Numbered from the stretch's first letter, positions 1-5,239 are shown. The stretch is 6,328 nt of DNA from Natrialbaceae archaeon (GCA_003552885.1 PUPA01000074.1:1-6328), one strand, 5' to 3'. The notes: generated by a model from the letters alone, not told the origin. Made by a program: numbers and translations.

Positions 1-36
1 CCGACGGTCGTGGCGCACCCGGGGTGGTTCCGATGA
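1..36 (+). CDS. 3' end of an upstream gene (partial, unidentified)
   Basis: The first frame of the window reads PTVVAHPGWFR and stops at TGA (34-36). This stop overlaps the ATG at 33 of the antiporter as ATGA, a common sign of translational coupling within an operon. All three forward frames are open over these few bases, so the frame is chosen only because of the overlap. Eleven residues are too few to identify the protein. KefB/KhtU-type antiporters are often preceded by a small TrkA-C-type regulatory subunit, so that is one possibility, but nothing in these residues shows it. Confidence 0.4.
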   Translation, partial: PTVVAHPGWFR

Positions 37-1733
37 GCGAGCTGCTCACCGCCGTCTCGATTCTCTTCATCGTCGCGGGGCCGTTCTTGCTGGTGGCGAA
101 CCGGTTCGATCTGCCGACCGTCCCGTTTTTGATCATCGCGGGGATCGTCGCGGGCGGGTTCGTCGACGAGGACCTCGTGTTGGAGCTCGCACAGTACGGC
201 ATCGCCCTGCTCGTGTTTAGCTTCGGTATCGGCATCCAGCTCGACGCCGTCCGGACGGTGCTCGCGGACAGCGAGATCGCCGCGTTCGCACAGATCGCCG
301 TCCTGGGCGGTCTCGGAACCGCAATCGGGGTCGCCCTCGGCGTGGCACCCGGGGAGGCGATCTACCTCGGCGTCGCCGCGGCGCTCTCCTCGACGATCGT
401 CGGCACGGCGCTGCTCGAGTCGGAGATCAGGATGGAACTCGTCCGCGGTCGGCTGGCCCAGTCGATCCAGCTCGTCCAGGATCTGGTCGCCATCGTCTTC
501 GTGCTCGTGGTCGGTGCCGGCACGCTCGCGGCCGATCCGATCGCGACGCAGGTCGGCTACGGCGTGGCCCTGCTGGTCGTCGCCATCGTCGTCAACCGCT
601 ACCTGTTCGATCTGATCGGCCGGCTCGCGGGCGGCTCGGACGAGCTGATGATCATCGGGGTCGTCTCGTTGCTCGTGATGTTCGTCGGCGCGGCCGAGCT
701 CGCCGGCGTCTCGATCGTCGTCGGCGCGTTCGCCGCCGGCCTCGCGGTCCGGCACGACCCCGCCGCGTATCTCGGCCTGTTCAACGGGCTCGACTCGATC
801 AGGGACTTCTTCGTCGCCATCTTCTTCGTGACCGTCGGTGCGTTGGTCGTGCTGCCGTTCGTCGAGACCGGCACCGCCGAGTCCGTCGAGAAGCTCCTGC
901 TCGCCGGCGTTCTCGTGGTGCTCACGGCGGTCGTGAAGCCGGCGGTGACCACCGCGATCCTGATCTATCAGGGGTACGAGAGCCGCTCGGCGGCCCTGAC
1001 CAGCCTCCACACCGACCAAGTCAGCGAGTTCGCGCTCATCATCGCGATCGAGGCGCTTCTGATCGGGCTGTTGAGCCAGTCGGTGTTCGACGCGATCATC
1101 CTCGCTGCGGCGGCGACGATGATCACCTCGAGTCTCAGCCAGCGGTACAACGAGGGGATCTACCGCGCCCTGGCCGACCGCGGGCTGTTCCCGGAGCGAC
1201 ACGGGAAGGTAGACGCGTGGAGCGCAGTCCCTGAGGGGATCGCCGACCACGTCGTCGTCGTCGGCTACGGCCGACAGGGCCGACGGCTGGTCGAGGTCTG
1301 TGAGTCACTCGGTCAGCGGTACGTCGTCGTCGAGAACGATCCACTCCGCCGAGAGCGGGTCGCCTCGGAGTGTGAGGCGTACGTCTTCGGCGACGCGATG
1401 GAGACGTACACCTGGGAGAAAGCGGCCGTCGAGGACGCTCGGCTGGTCGTCTCCGCGGTCGACTCCGAACCCGTCTCCAGACGCATCGCCTCGTTCGGGT
1501 TCGACGCCGACGTCGTCCTCCGGTCGAGCGACGTCGAGACGGCTCTCGACCTGCTCGGGCGTGGCGCGTTGTACGTCAGCGTCTCGGACCTCCTCGCCGG
1601 CGAGCAGCTGGTCAAACACGTACAGGCGGTGTTACGTGGCGAACGCACGCCCGAGGAGCTGCGAGCCGAGATGATGGTGGAGCTGGACGTAGACCCCACC
1701 ACGCCCGTCGGCGCTCGCTCGATCGGCGGCTGA
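33..1733 (+). CDS. KefB-type cation:proton antiporter with C-terminal TrkA-N domain
   Basis: Membrane antiporter of the CPA2 family (Na+/H+ exchanger domain), expected to exchange K+ or Na+ for H+ across the cytoplasmic membrane. Numbered from the ATG at 33 it has 566 residues. Residues 1 to about 370 form roughly 12-13 hydrophobic segments with CPA2 landmarks: FSFGIGIQLD near 63-72, LSSTIVGTALL near 118-128, the Q149-D150 pair (the position of the ion-binding Asp in the family), FFVAIFFVTVGAL near 259-271, and DQVSEFALII near 328-337. Residues about 405-540 are a Rossmann TrkA-N/RCK domain: GYGRQG at 411-416, acidic E434 ending the second strand (NAD(H)-type), and GD at 453-454. No TrkA-C domain follows. 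ATG at 33 is preferred over GTG at 24 because it overlaps the previous stop and starts the typical MSELL N-terminus. K+ versus Na+ specificity cannot be read from sequence. Confidence 0.9.
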   Translation: MSELLTAVSILFIVAGPFLLVANRFDLPTVPFLIIAGIVAGGFVDEDLVLELAQYGIALLVFSFGIGIQLDAVRTVLADSEIAAFAQIAVLGGLGTAIGVALGVAPGEAIYLGVAAALSSTIVGTALLESEIRMELVRGRLAQSIQLVQDLVAIVFVLVVGAGTLAADPIATQVGYGVALLVVAIVVNRYLFDLIGRLAGGSDELMIIGVVSLLVMFVGAAELAGVSIVVGAFAAGLAVRHDPAAYLGLFNGLDSIRDFFVAIFFVTVGALVVLPFVETGTAESVEKLLLAGVLVVLTAVVKPAVTTAILIYQGYESRSAALTSLHTDQVSEFALIIAIEALLIGLLSQSVFDAIILAAAATMITSSLSQRYNEGIYRALADRGLFPERHGKVDAWSAVPEGIADHVVVVGYGRQGRRLVEVCESLGQRYVVVENDPLRRERVASECEAYVFGDAMETYTWEKAAVEDARLVVSAVDSEPVSRRIASFGFDADVVLRSSDVETALDLLGRGALYVSVSDLLAGEQLVKHVQAVLRGERTPEELRAEMMVELDVDPTTPVGARSIGG

Positions 1734-1740
1734 CCGATCG
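1720..1740. terminator. Hairpin at the junction of convergent genes
   Basis: A perfect 7 bp inverted repeat (CGATCGG / CCGATCG) with a 7 nt loop spans the antiporter stop codon and most of the 14 bp gap to the facing minus-strand gene. Its position could serve to end transcription from both sides. It has no T-rich tract, which most known archaeal terminators use, so the role is only inferred. Confidence 0.3.
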
Positions 1741-1747
1741 CCGACGG

Positions 1748-2176
1748 TCACCGGGAGTCGTTCCCGACCGACCGGCTCGCGGCCGAAAGCACGTCCGTCG
1801 CCCGTTTGACCGCGGCACCGCGTTCGACGAACACGAGCGTCCTCGGGGGTATCGTCGCCTTCGGGCGAACCCGGAGGCTGGCGTCCCGGGCCGCATCGGC
1901 CGCCGCCTCCCGCCCGACCCGGAACTCCAGGTGGAGCCGGTCGGGGTGGACGAACGCCCGGGCGAGTCGGATCGGCTCCCCGTCACCCCCTCCGTCCTCC
2001 GGGGACGGCGGACGACGCTCGACGTCGTACGCCCGGGCTCCGCCGACGGTCGGCTCGACGTCCCGGTCGGCGTCGGCCACCGAGAGGACGGCGAGTTCGC
2101 CGTCTCGGCGGCCCGCAAGCTCCGAGGCGAGGAGTTCGGCGATCCGGCGGCCGTCGGTGATCTCGTCGTCGACCAT
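1748..2176 (-). CDS. Conserved haloarchaeal protein of unknown function
   Basis: A 142-residue, soluble, acidic protein with no signal peptide or membrane segment. I recognise it only as the kind of conserved hypothetical found in haloarchaea and assign no function. The N-terminus (MVDDEITDGRRIAELLASEL) is helical. A middle stretch of about 45-65 is low in complexity (ERRPPSPEDGGGDGEP). The more conserved-looking C-terminal half runs from ARAFVHPDRLHLEFRV (about 72-87) through SLRVRPKATIPPRTLVFVERGAAVKRATDVL (about 99-129), suggesting a small alpha/beta fold. It lies 23 nt downstream of the DUF2240 gene on the same strand, so it is probably the last gene of the rnhA operon. A TATA-like GGTTAGTAC (2197-2205 on the plus strand) sits about 24 nt before its ATG and overlaps the previous stop codon, so independent leaderless transcription is also possible. 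Confidence 0.75.
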   Translation of the reverse strand: MVDDEITDGRRIAELLASELAGRRDGELAVLSVADADRDVEPTVGGARAYDVERRPPSPEDGGGDGEPIRLARAFVHPDRLHLEFRVGREAAADAARDASLRVRPKATIPPRTLVFVERGAAVKRATDVLSAASRSVGNDSR

Positions 2177-2199
2177 ACGCGACCGTCGTCGCGGCAGTA

Positions 2200-2652
2200 C
2201 TAACCGTCTTCGAGCAGCGCCTCGCGGGCGACCGGCGCGACGTCGGCGACGTCGACCCCCTCCCGGCGTGCGTAGACGACCGCCGCGGCCTCGATCGTCA
2301 GCTCCAGCTCCCGCTGGAGGGCGTTGATTCCGCCGACGGCCTCGTGTTTCTCCACGCCGGCGGCCACCAACGCGTCGAGGACGCGCTCGAACGCCGACCG
2401 CTCGGCGAGGACGCCGTCGTCGGGGACGAACCCCTCCGGGACGGTCACCTCGCCCGCGTCGACGGCGAGCCGGAGCCGGGGACCGTCTCGCTCGAGCAAC
2501 CCCTCGCGGGTGGCGACGTCGATCAGCCGCTTCGACTGATCCGGCGAGAACCAGCGCCGATCGAGCGAGAGCGCGACGACGAACTCGTTCTCCCGGAGCC
2601 GATCCGTCCCCCGATCCTTGAACGGGGCGGCCACGGCGACGCGCAGACTCAT
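2200..2652 (-). CDS. DUF2240 family protein
   Basis: A 150-residue acidic cytosolic protein that matches my memory of the archaeal DUF2240 family, whose function is unknown. Family-like stretches are MSLRVAVAAPFKDRGTDRL at the N-terminus, FVVALSLDRRWFSPDQSKRLIDVATREGLL at about 24-53, and VLDALVAAGVEKHEAVGGINALQREL at about 91-116. Residues 24-75 look like a winged helix (helices followed by RDGPRLRLAVDAGEVTVP as a beta wing), so nucleic-acid binding is possible but is my inference. The frame stays open upstream to 3237, but that extension lies across the rnhA gene in another frame, is Arg/Ser/Pro-rich junk, and has no family resemblance. The ATG at 2652 is therefore chosen. It sits 40 nt after the rnhA stop, and the 3' end is 23 nt from the next gene, so an rnhA operon is likely. 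The partner RNase H hints at nucleic-acid metabolism. Confidence 0.85.
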   Translation of the reverse strand: MSLRVAVAAPFKDRGTDRLRENEFVVALSLDRRWFSPDQSKRLIDVATREGLLERDGPRLRLAVDAGEVTVPEGFVPDDGVLAERSAFERVLDALVAAGVEKHEAVGGINALQRELELTIEAAAVVYARREGVDVADVAPVAREALLEDG

Positions 2653-2675
2653 CGACGTCCAGTGCTCGAAGCCGG

Positions 2676-2684
2676 GAGTTAACC
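2676..2684 (-). promoter_or_regulatory. Possible internal promoter for the DUF2240 gene
   Basis: On the minus strand GGTTAACTC is centred about 28 nt before the ATG at 2652, which fits a TATA box driving a leaderless transcript. There is no purine-rich BRE element before it, and the match to a haloarchaeal TATA box is moderate. A small inverted repeat (AACCG-TGG-CGGTT, plus-strand 2681-2693) partly overlaps it and touches the rnhA stop codon. Confidence 0.3.
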
Positions 2685-2692
2685 GTGGCGGT

Positions 2693-3325
2693 TCAATCCG
2701 AGGCGTGCCCACTCGGGCGGTCGGCGCGCGAGGGCGGCGGGAACTCCGTCGGCGTCGGCTCCGGAGGCTCCGGGAGCACGCACCGATCGGGCTCGCGGTT
2801 GACGTGACCGTACCGGCCAGGGGCGTTCGCGAGGGGGTGTGCGGGGTTGCGGTCGCTGTCGATGCGGGCCGCCCGGAGCTCCGCGAAGCCGGTGAGTCGA
2901 GCACGGATCCCCCGCCAGTGGTTCGCGCTCGCCGGCGGCACGGAGAACGGCCGCGGCGGCTCGTAGCGCGGGTGTTTGCCCGCGAGGACGGCGGCGTTGA
3001 CGTTGCCCGCGAGCTCGTCGTGATCGACGAGTACGCCGACCCGCGAGCCCGGCGGCGCTCGCGCCGCGAGGACGTCGAGCCCGAGGTGTAACGCCCGGTA
3101 CTCGGCGACGTTGTTGTCCGGAGGGGCGTCCGTCGCGGCGATCCGCGCGACGCGGGTGCCGTCTCTGGTTTCGACGACGGCGCCGAGCCCGCCGCCGCCA
3201 CGCCGGTAGGAGCCGTCTGTGGCGACGTAGAAGTCACGGTGGTGGGTCCGGGGCGGGTGGGCGATGTGGGGCGTCGGCGACTCGTCGAACAGGTCCCGAA
3301 GGGCGGGCCGGCCGTGAGCGGCCAT
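2693..3325 (-). CDS. rnhA: Ribonuclease HI (type 1 RNase H)
   Basis: Cleaves RNA in RNA:DNA hybrids, removing R-loops and primers; cytosolic, metal-dependent. The 210-residue protein shows the RNase HI core in order: D37 in YVATDGSYRRGGGGLGAVVE, E75 in NNVAEYRAL, D101 in VLVDHDELAGNVN, and the terminal motif NPAHPLAN at 160-167. The last motif normally reads A-D-x-L-A, with the fourth metal-site Asp (E. coli Asp134). Here that position is H163 (codon CAC). A roughly 30-residue N-terminal extension (His/Pro-rich) and a Pro-rich acidic tail (about 180-210) flank the core. Haloarchaeal type 1 enzymes are known from Halobacterium and are of similar length (about 200 residues). The ATG at 3325 is supported by a TATA-like element at leaderless distance. 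It is the first gene of a likely three-gene operon. It could also act at RNA-DNA junctions, as reported for the Halobacterium enzyme. Confidence 0.88.
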   Translation of the reverse strand: MAAHGRPALRDLFDESPTPHIAHPPRTHHRDFYVATDGSYRRGGGGLGAVVETRDGTRVARIAATDAPPDNNVAEYRALHLGLDVLAARAPPGSRVGVLVDHDELAGNVNAAVLAGKHPRYEPPRPFSVPPASANHWRGIRARLTGFAELRAARIDSDRNPAHPLANAPGRYGHVNREPDRCVLPEPPEPTPTEFPPPSRADRPSGHASD

Positions 3326-3347
3326 GGATCGGCCTAAGCCCTTTCGG

Positions 3348-3356
3348 TACTTAACT
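3348..3356 (-). promoter_or_regulatory. TATA box of rnhA (leaderless promoter)
   Basis: On the minus strand AGTTAAGTA is centred about 27 nt upstream of the A of the rnhA ATG. With the usual archaeal spacing of about 26-27 nt from TATA centre to transcription start, the transcript would begin at or next to the start codon. No CGAAA-type BRE precedes it. No Shine-Dalgarno sequence is seen, consistent with a leaderless message. Confidence 0.6.
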
Positions 3357-3393
3357 GTGCTGTCGGGTGACCCGTCCAGCCGCCGTCGACACC

Positions 3394-3400
3394 GTTAAAT
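3394..3400. promoter_or_regulatory. Second TATA-like element in the divergent spacer
   Basis: GTTAAAT (ATTTAAC on the minus strand) is one of three A/T-rich spots in an otherwise very GC-rich spacer. Read leftward it could be a distal rnhA promoter giving a leader of about 45 nt. Read rightward it would start a transcript near 3424 through the inverted repeat at 3434-3454. The direction cannot be decided from sequence. Confidence 0.25.
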
Positions 3401-3433
3401 CCGTGCTCCGCCCCGGTACGGGAAACCACCGAC

Positions 3434-3454
3434 GTCCGCGGCCGGCCGACGGAC
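3434..3454. repeat. 21 bp GC-rich inverted repeat in the divergent spacer
   Basis: Outer arms GTCCG (3434-3438) and CGGAC (3450-3454) enclose a 10 bp palindrome CGGCCGGCCG (3439-3448), with one unpaired A at 3449. It lies between the rnhA promoter and the promoter of the AbrB-like gene, so it could be a protein-binding site or an RNA hairpin. In DNA this rich in GC, chance symmetry is fairly common. Confidence 0.3.
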
Positions 3455-3510
3455 CACCGGGGGGAGCCACGCCGCCGACTGCGGGTCGGCGCGGACGTTC
3501 GTCGCAGCGT

Positions 3511-3530
3511 AGAAAACACTTAAGTGTATG
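3511..3530 (+). promoter_or_regulatory. Promoter of the AbrB-like gene, with a 12 bp palindrome over the TATA box
   Basis: AGAAAACACTTAAGTGTATG contains a purine-rich BRE-like stretch (AGAAAAC) followed by TTAAGTGTAT as the TATA box, the most A/T-rich spot in the spacer. ACACTTAAGTGT (3516-3527) is a perfect palindrome centred on the TATA box. Transcription should start near 3548, leaving a short leader of about 13 nt before the ATG at 3561. The palindrome is well placed for a dimeric repressor that blocks TBP. AbrB-type proteins often regulate themselves, but self-regulation here is inference. Confidence 0.6.
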
Positions 3531-3535
3531 CTACT

Positions 3536-3559
3536 GCGAGGATCCGGGTAGAATCCCGC
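3536..3559 (+). repeat. Hairpin just before the AbrB-like start codon
   Basis: GCG-A-GGAT (3536-3543) pairs with ATCCCGC (3553-3559): a 7 bp stem with one bulged A and a 9 nt loop, ending one base before the ATG. If transcription starts near 3548 the RNA would carry only the 3' arm, so this may be a DNA site rather than an RNA structure. A start upstream of 3536 would bury the start codon region. Confidence 0.35.
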
Positions 3560-3560
3560 G

Positions 3561-3758
3561 ATGGTTCGGAAAAAGAAGCTGAGTCCGAGCGGTGCTAAAG
3601 ACGAGGACGGAAACTACCACAACGTCCACCTCAACCTCCACGAGGACGAGCTCGCAGTCGCGGGGATGGACATCGGTGACGAAGTGTTCGTCCGCGTGCG
3701 AGACGGCAAGATCATCATCCAGAAAGCCGACGAGGACGAGGTCGAACACGAGTTCTGA
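3561..3758 (+). CDS. AbrB/SpoVT-like small protein (putative transcription regulator)
   Basis: A 65-residue protein. The core, from about residue 21 to 55 (NVHLNLHEDELAVAGMDIGD then EVFVRVRDGKIIIQK), follows the swapped-hairpin AbrB/MazE/SpoVT pattern: strand, short helix with 'ELxxAGMxIGDxV', then 'VRVxxGKIIIxKA'. The N-terminus is basic (MVRKKKLSPSG) and the C-terminus acidic (ADEDEVEHEF). Family members bind DNA as dimers and act as regulators or as antitoxins. No toxin-like gene (PIN/VapC or MazF) lies next to it: the downstream neighbour is citrate synthase, 155 bp away. It is therefore probably a stand-alone regulator or structural chromatin-type protein. The ATG at 3561 follows a strong promoter. 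I recognise it as a conserved haloarchaeal small protein, but its role is not established. Confidence 0.75.
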   Translation: MVRKKKLSPSGAKDEDGNYHNVHLNLHEDELAVAGMDIGDEVFVRVRDGKIIIQKADEDEVEHEF

Positions 3759-3783
3759 AGGGTGTCCCCGAGCGTGTGGAAAC

Positions 3784-3813
3784 CGACCGATCGGCGAGCT
3801 GTGGCTCCGGTCG
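3784..3813 (+). terminator. Possible hairpin downstream of the AbrB-like gene
   Basis: CGACCG (3784-3789) pairs with CGGTCG (3808-3813), and an inner GAGC-TGTG-GCTC stem (3796-3807) stacks on it, giving an RNA hairpin with a six-base bulge, 25 nt after the stop codon. No T-tract follows, so a terminator role is weakly supported. Confidence 0.25.
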
Positions 3814-3843
3814 CCACCCGATTGTCGTCAGCAGGCGAACTCA

Positions 3844-3863
3844 GGTTCAACGTTCGTCGAACC
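3844..3863. promoter_or_regulatory. 20 bp imperfect inverted repeat upstream of citZ (operator candidate)
   Basis: GGTTCAACG (3844-3852) and CGTCGAACC (3855-3863) form an inverted repeat with eight of nine pairs matching (mismatch A3849/C3858) and a 2 bp centre. It ends 7 bp before the BRE of the citZ promoter, and its centre is about 30 bp (three helix turns) from the TATA centre. That geometry suits an activator or repressor dimer. The regulator is unknown. Confidence 0.4.
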
Positions 3864-3870
3864 ACGTCGG

Positions 3871-3888
3871 GCGAAAGGTAATGCTTTT
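3871..3888 (+). promoter_or_regulatory. citZ promoter (BRE and TATA, leaderless)
   Basis: GCGAAAGG (BRE-like, purine-rich CGAAA core) is followed by TAATGCTTTT as the TATA element. The TATA centre lies about 30 nt before the citrate synthase ATG, so transcription should start within a few bases of the start codon. There is no Shine-Dalgarno sequence before the ATG (CTCCGCCCC instead), consistent with a leaderless message. Confidence 0.6.
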
Positions 3889-3913
3889 CCACGGTCGTGG
3901 GTAACTCCGCCCC

Positions 3914-5056
3914 ATGGCCGAGGAGCTACACCGGGGATTGGAGGGTATCTTAGTCGCTGAATCGGAGCTCAGTTCGATCGACGGCGACGCCGGACGACTG
4001 GTCTACCGCGGCCACGCCATCGAGGAGCTCGCTCGCGAGGCGAGCTACGAGGAGGTGTTGTACTTACTCTGGGAGGGACACCTCCCGGACGTTACCGAAC
4101 TCGAGACGTTCTCCGAACGGATGGCGGCCGAACGCCACGTCGACGACGACGTCCTCGAGACGGTCGATCGACTCGCCGCGGCCGACGAGTCGCCGATGGC
4201 GGCGGTACGGACGATCGTCTCGACGCTGTCGGCGTTCGATCCCGACGCCGACGCCGATCCGATCGATCGCGAGGCGAACTTCCGGAAGGGGCGACACATC
4301 ACCGCCAAACTCCCGACGGCGATCGCGGCGTTCGAACGCCGTCGGCGCGACGAGCCGGTCGTCGAACCCCGCGAGGAGCTCTCTCACGCCGCGAACTTCC
4401 TGTACATGCTCAACGGCGAGGAGCCCGACGAGGTGCTCGCGGAGACCCTCGATCAGGCGCTCGTGCTCCACGCCGACCACGGGCTGAACGCCTCGACGTT
4501 CTCCGCGAAGGTCACCGCGAGCACGCTCGCGGATCTGCACTCGGCGATCACCAGCGCCATCGGAACCCTCTCCGGGAGCCTCCACGGCGGCGCGAACCAG
4601 GACGTAATGGAGATGTTACAGGAAGTCGACGAGAGCGACCTCGAGCCCCGCGAGTGGATCGAAACCGCCCTGGAGGAGGGCCGACGGGTGCCGGGCTTCG
4701 GCCACCGGGTGTACAACGTCAAGGACCCGCGAGCGAAGATCCTGAGCGGGCGCTCTGAGGCCCTCGGCGAGGCCGCGAGCGAGATGAAGTGGTACGAGAT
4801 GAGCCGCACGATCGAGGAGTACCTGCTGGCCGAGAGCGGGCTGGCGCCGAACGTCGACTTCTACTCGGCGTCGATGTACTACCAGATGGGGATCCCGACC
4901 GACCTGTACACCCCGATCTTCGCGATGAGTCGGGTCGGCGGCTGGATCGCCCACGTCCTGGAACAGTACGCGGACAACCGCCTGATCCGCCCACGCAGCC
5001 GCTACGTCGGCCCCGATCCCGACCGGACGGAGTTCGTCCCGCTCGCCGACCGGTAA
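3914..5056 (+). CDS. citZ: Citrate synthase
   Basis: Condenses acetyl-CoA with oxaloacetate to citrate, the entry step of the TCA cycle, in the cytosol. The 380-residue protein has the length of the short (dimeric, archaeal and Gram-positive) type. The catalytic triad is intact: H224 in GSLHGGANQ, H264 in GFGHRVY, and D315 in NVDFYSA. Substrate-binding motifs are also present: HADHGLNAST at 186-195, DPRAK at 271-275, and RPRSRYVGP near 359-367. The N-terminal GLEGILVAESELSSIDGDAGRLVYRG is typical of the family. It is rich in D/E, as in halophiles. It stands alone behind its own promoter, 155 bp after the AbrB-like gene and 250 bp before ilvA. Short-type citrate and 2-methylcitrate synthases are hard to tell apart by sequence. 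There are no prp genes nearby, so citrate synthase is the better call (also named gltA). Confidence 0.95.
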   Translation: MAEELHRGLEGILVAESELSSIDGDAGRLVYRGHAIEELAREASYEEVLYLLWEGHLPDVTELETFSERMAAERHVDDDVLETVDRLAAADESPMAAVRTIVSTLSAFDPDADADPIDREANFRKGRHITAKLPTAIAAFERRRRDEPVVEPREELSHAANFLYMLNGEEPDEVLAETLDQALVLHADHGLNASTFSAKVTASTLADLHSAITSAIGTLSGSLHGGANQDVMEMLQEVDESDLEPREWIETALEEGRRVPGFGHRVYNVKDPRAKILSGRSEALGEAASEMKWYEMSRTIEEYLLAESGLAPNVDFYSASMYYQMGIPTDLYTPIFAMSRVGGWIAHVLEQYADNRLIRPRSRYVGPDPDRTEFVPLADR

Positions 5057-5097
5057 CCGCCCTCCTCCGTCGGTAACCCTCCCCACCGACCGTCCGT

Positions 5098-5111
5098 TCG
5101 GCCACGGCCGA
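5098..5111 (+). terminator. Short hairpin downstream of citZ
   Basis: TCGGCC-AC-GGCCGA is a perfect 6 bp inverted repeat 41 nt after the citZ stop. Pyrimidine-rich sequence follows from about 5135, but there is no clean T-run. This makes it a weak terminator candidate. Confidence 0.25.
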
Positions 5112-5135
5112 CGACCGTCGTTCGTCCGTCAGACA

Positions 5136-5175
5136 CCAGTTTCACCCCGCTCCCGTCCCCCAGTTTCACTTTCAC
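5136..5175. repeat. Direct repeats of CCAGTTTCAC / TTTCAC upstream of the distal ilvA promoter
   Basis: CCAGTTTCAC occurs exactly twice (5136-5145 and 5160-5169), 24 bp apart, and TTTCAC is repeated a third time in tandem at 5170-5175. The cluster ends 15 bp before the TTTATA box. Spacing near two and a half helix turns, directly upstream of a promoter, suggests regulator binding sites. The binding protein is unknown. Confidence 0.4.
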
Positions 5176-5190
5176 CGTGCGTACCTGGCG

Positions 5191-5198
5191 TTTATATT
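5191..5198 (+). promoter_or_regulatory. Strong TATA box, distal ilvA promoter or start of a small RNA
   Basis: TTTATATT is the best TATA-box match in the window. It predicts transcription from about 5219-5221, right at the first arm of the inverted repeat at 5220-5239. This would give ilvA a leader of about 87 nt, or start a separate short RNA. The element is nearly symmetric, so leftward antisense transcription into the 3' end of citZ is also possible. Confidence 0.45.
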
Positions 5199-5219
5199 CC
5201 TCGCGCGCCCGGATACACC

Positions 5220-5239
5220 TGCACGTCACACGCCGTGCA
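5220..5239 (+). repeat. Inverted repeat at the predicted distal start site
   Basis: TGCACG (5220-5225) and CGTGCA (5234-5239) form a 6 bp stem with an 8 nt loop. Its first base coincides with the transcription start predicted from the TTTATA box, so an RNA from there would begin with a hairpin. It could equally be a DNA-binding site. Confidence 0.35.

Noticed and set aside
1806..2327. Plus-strand open frame of 173 codons opposite the unknown and DUF2240 genes
   Set aside because: Arg/Ser/Pro-rich translation with no family likeness. It is antisense to two genes with acidic, halophile-like products, and is typical of shadow frames in high-GC DNA.
2618..3091. Plus-strand open frame opposite rnhA
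   Set aside because: Very Arg-rich, no motif, and antisense to an enzyme with recognisable catalytic motifs.
3334..3582. Small open frames on both strands of the divergent spacer (3334-3519 minus, 3367-3582 plus)
   Set aside because: Arg-rich translations that cross promoter elements of the neighbouring genes, with no likeness to known small proteins.
3561..3758. Antitoxin of a toxin-antitoxin pair
   Set aside because: The AbrB-like fold would allow it, but no toxin-sized gene with PIN, MazF or RelE features is adjacent on either strand.
4064..4585. Minus-strand open frame inside citrate synthase
   Set aside because: Antisense shadow with no motif. citZ on the plus strand has the full catalytic triad.
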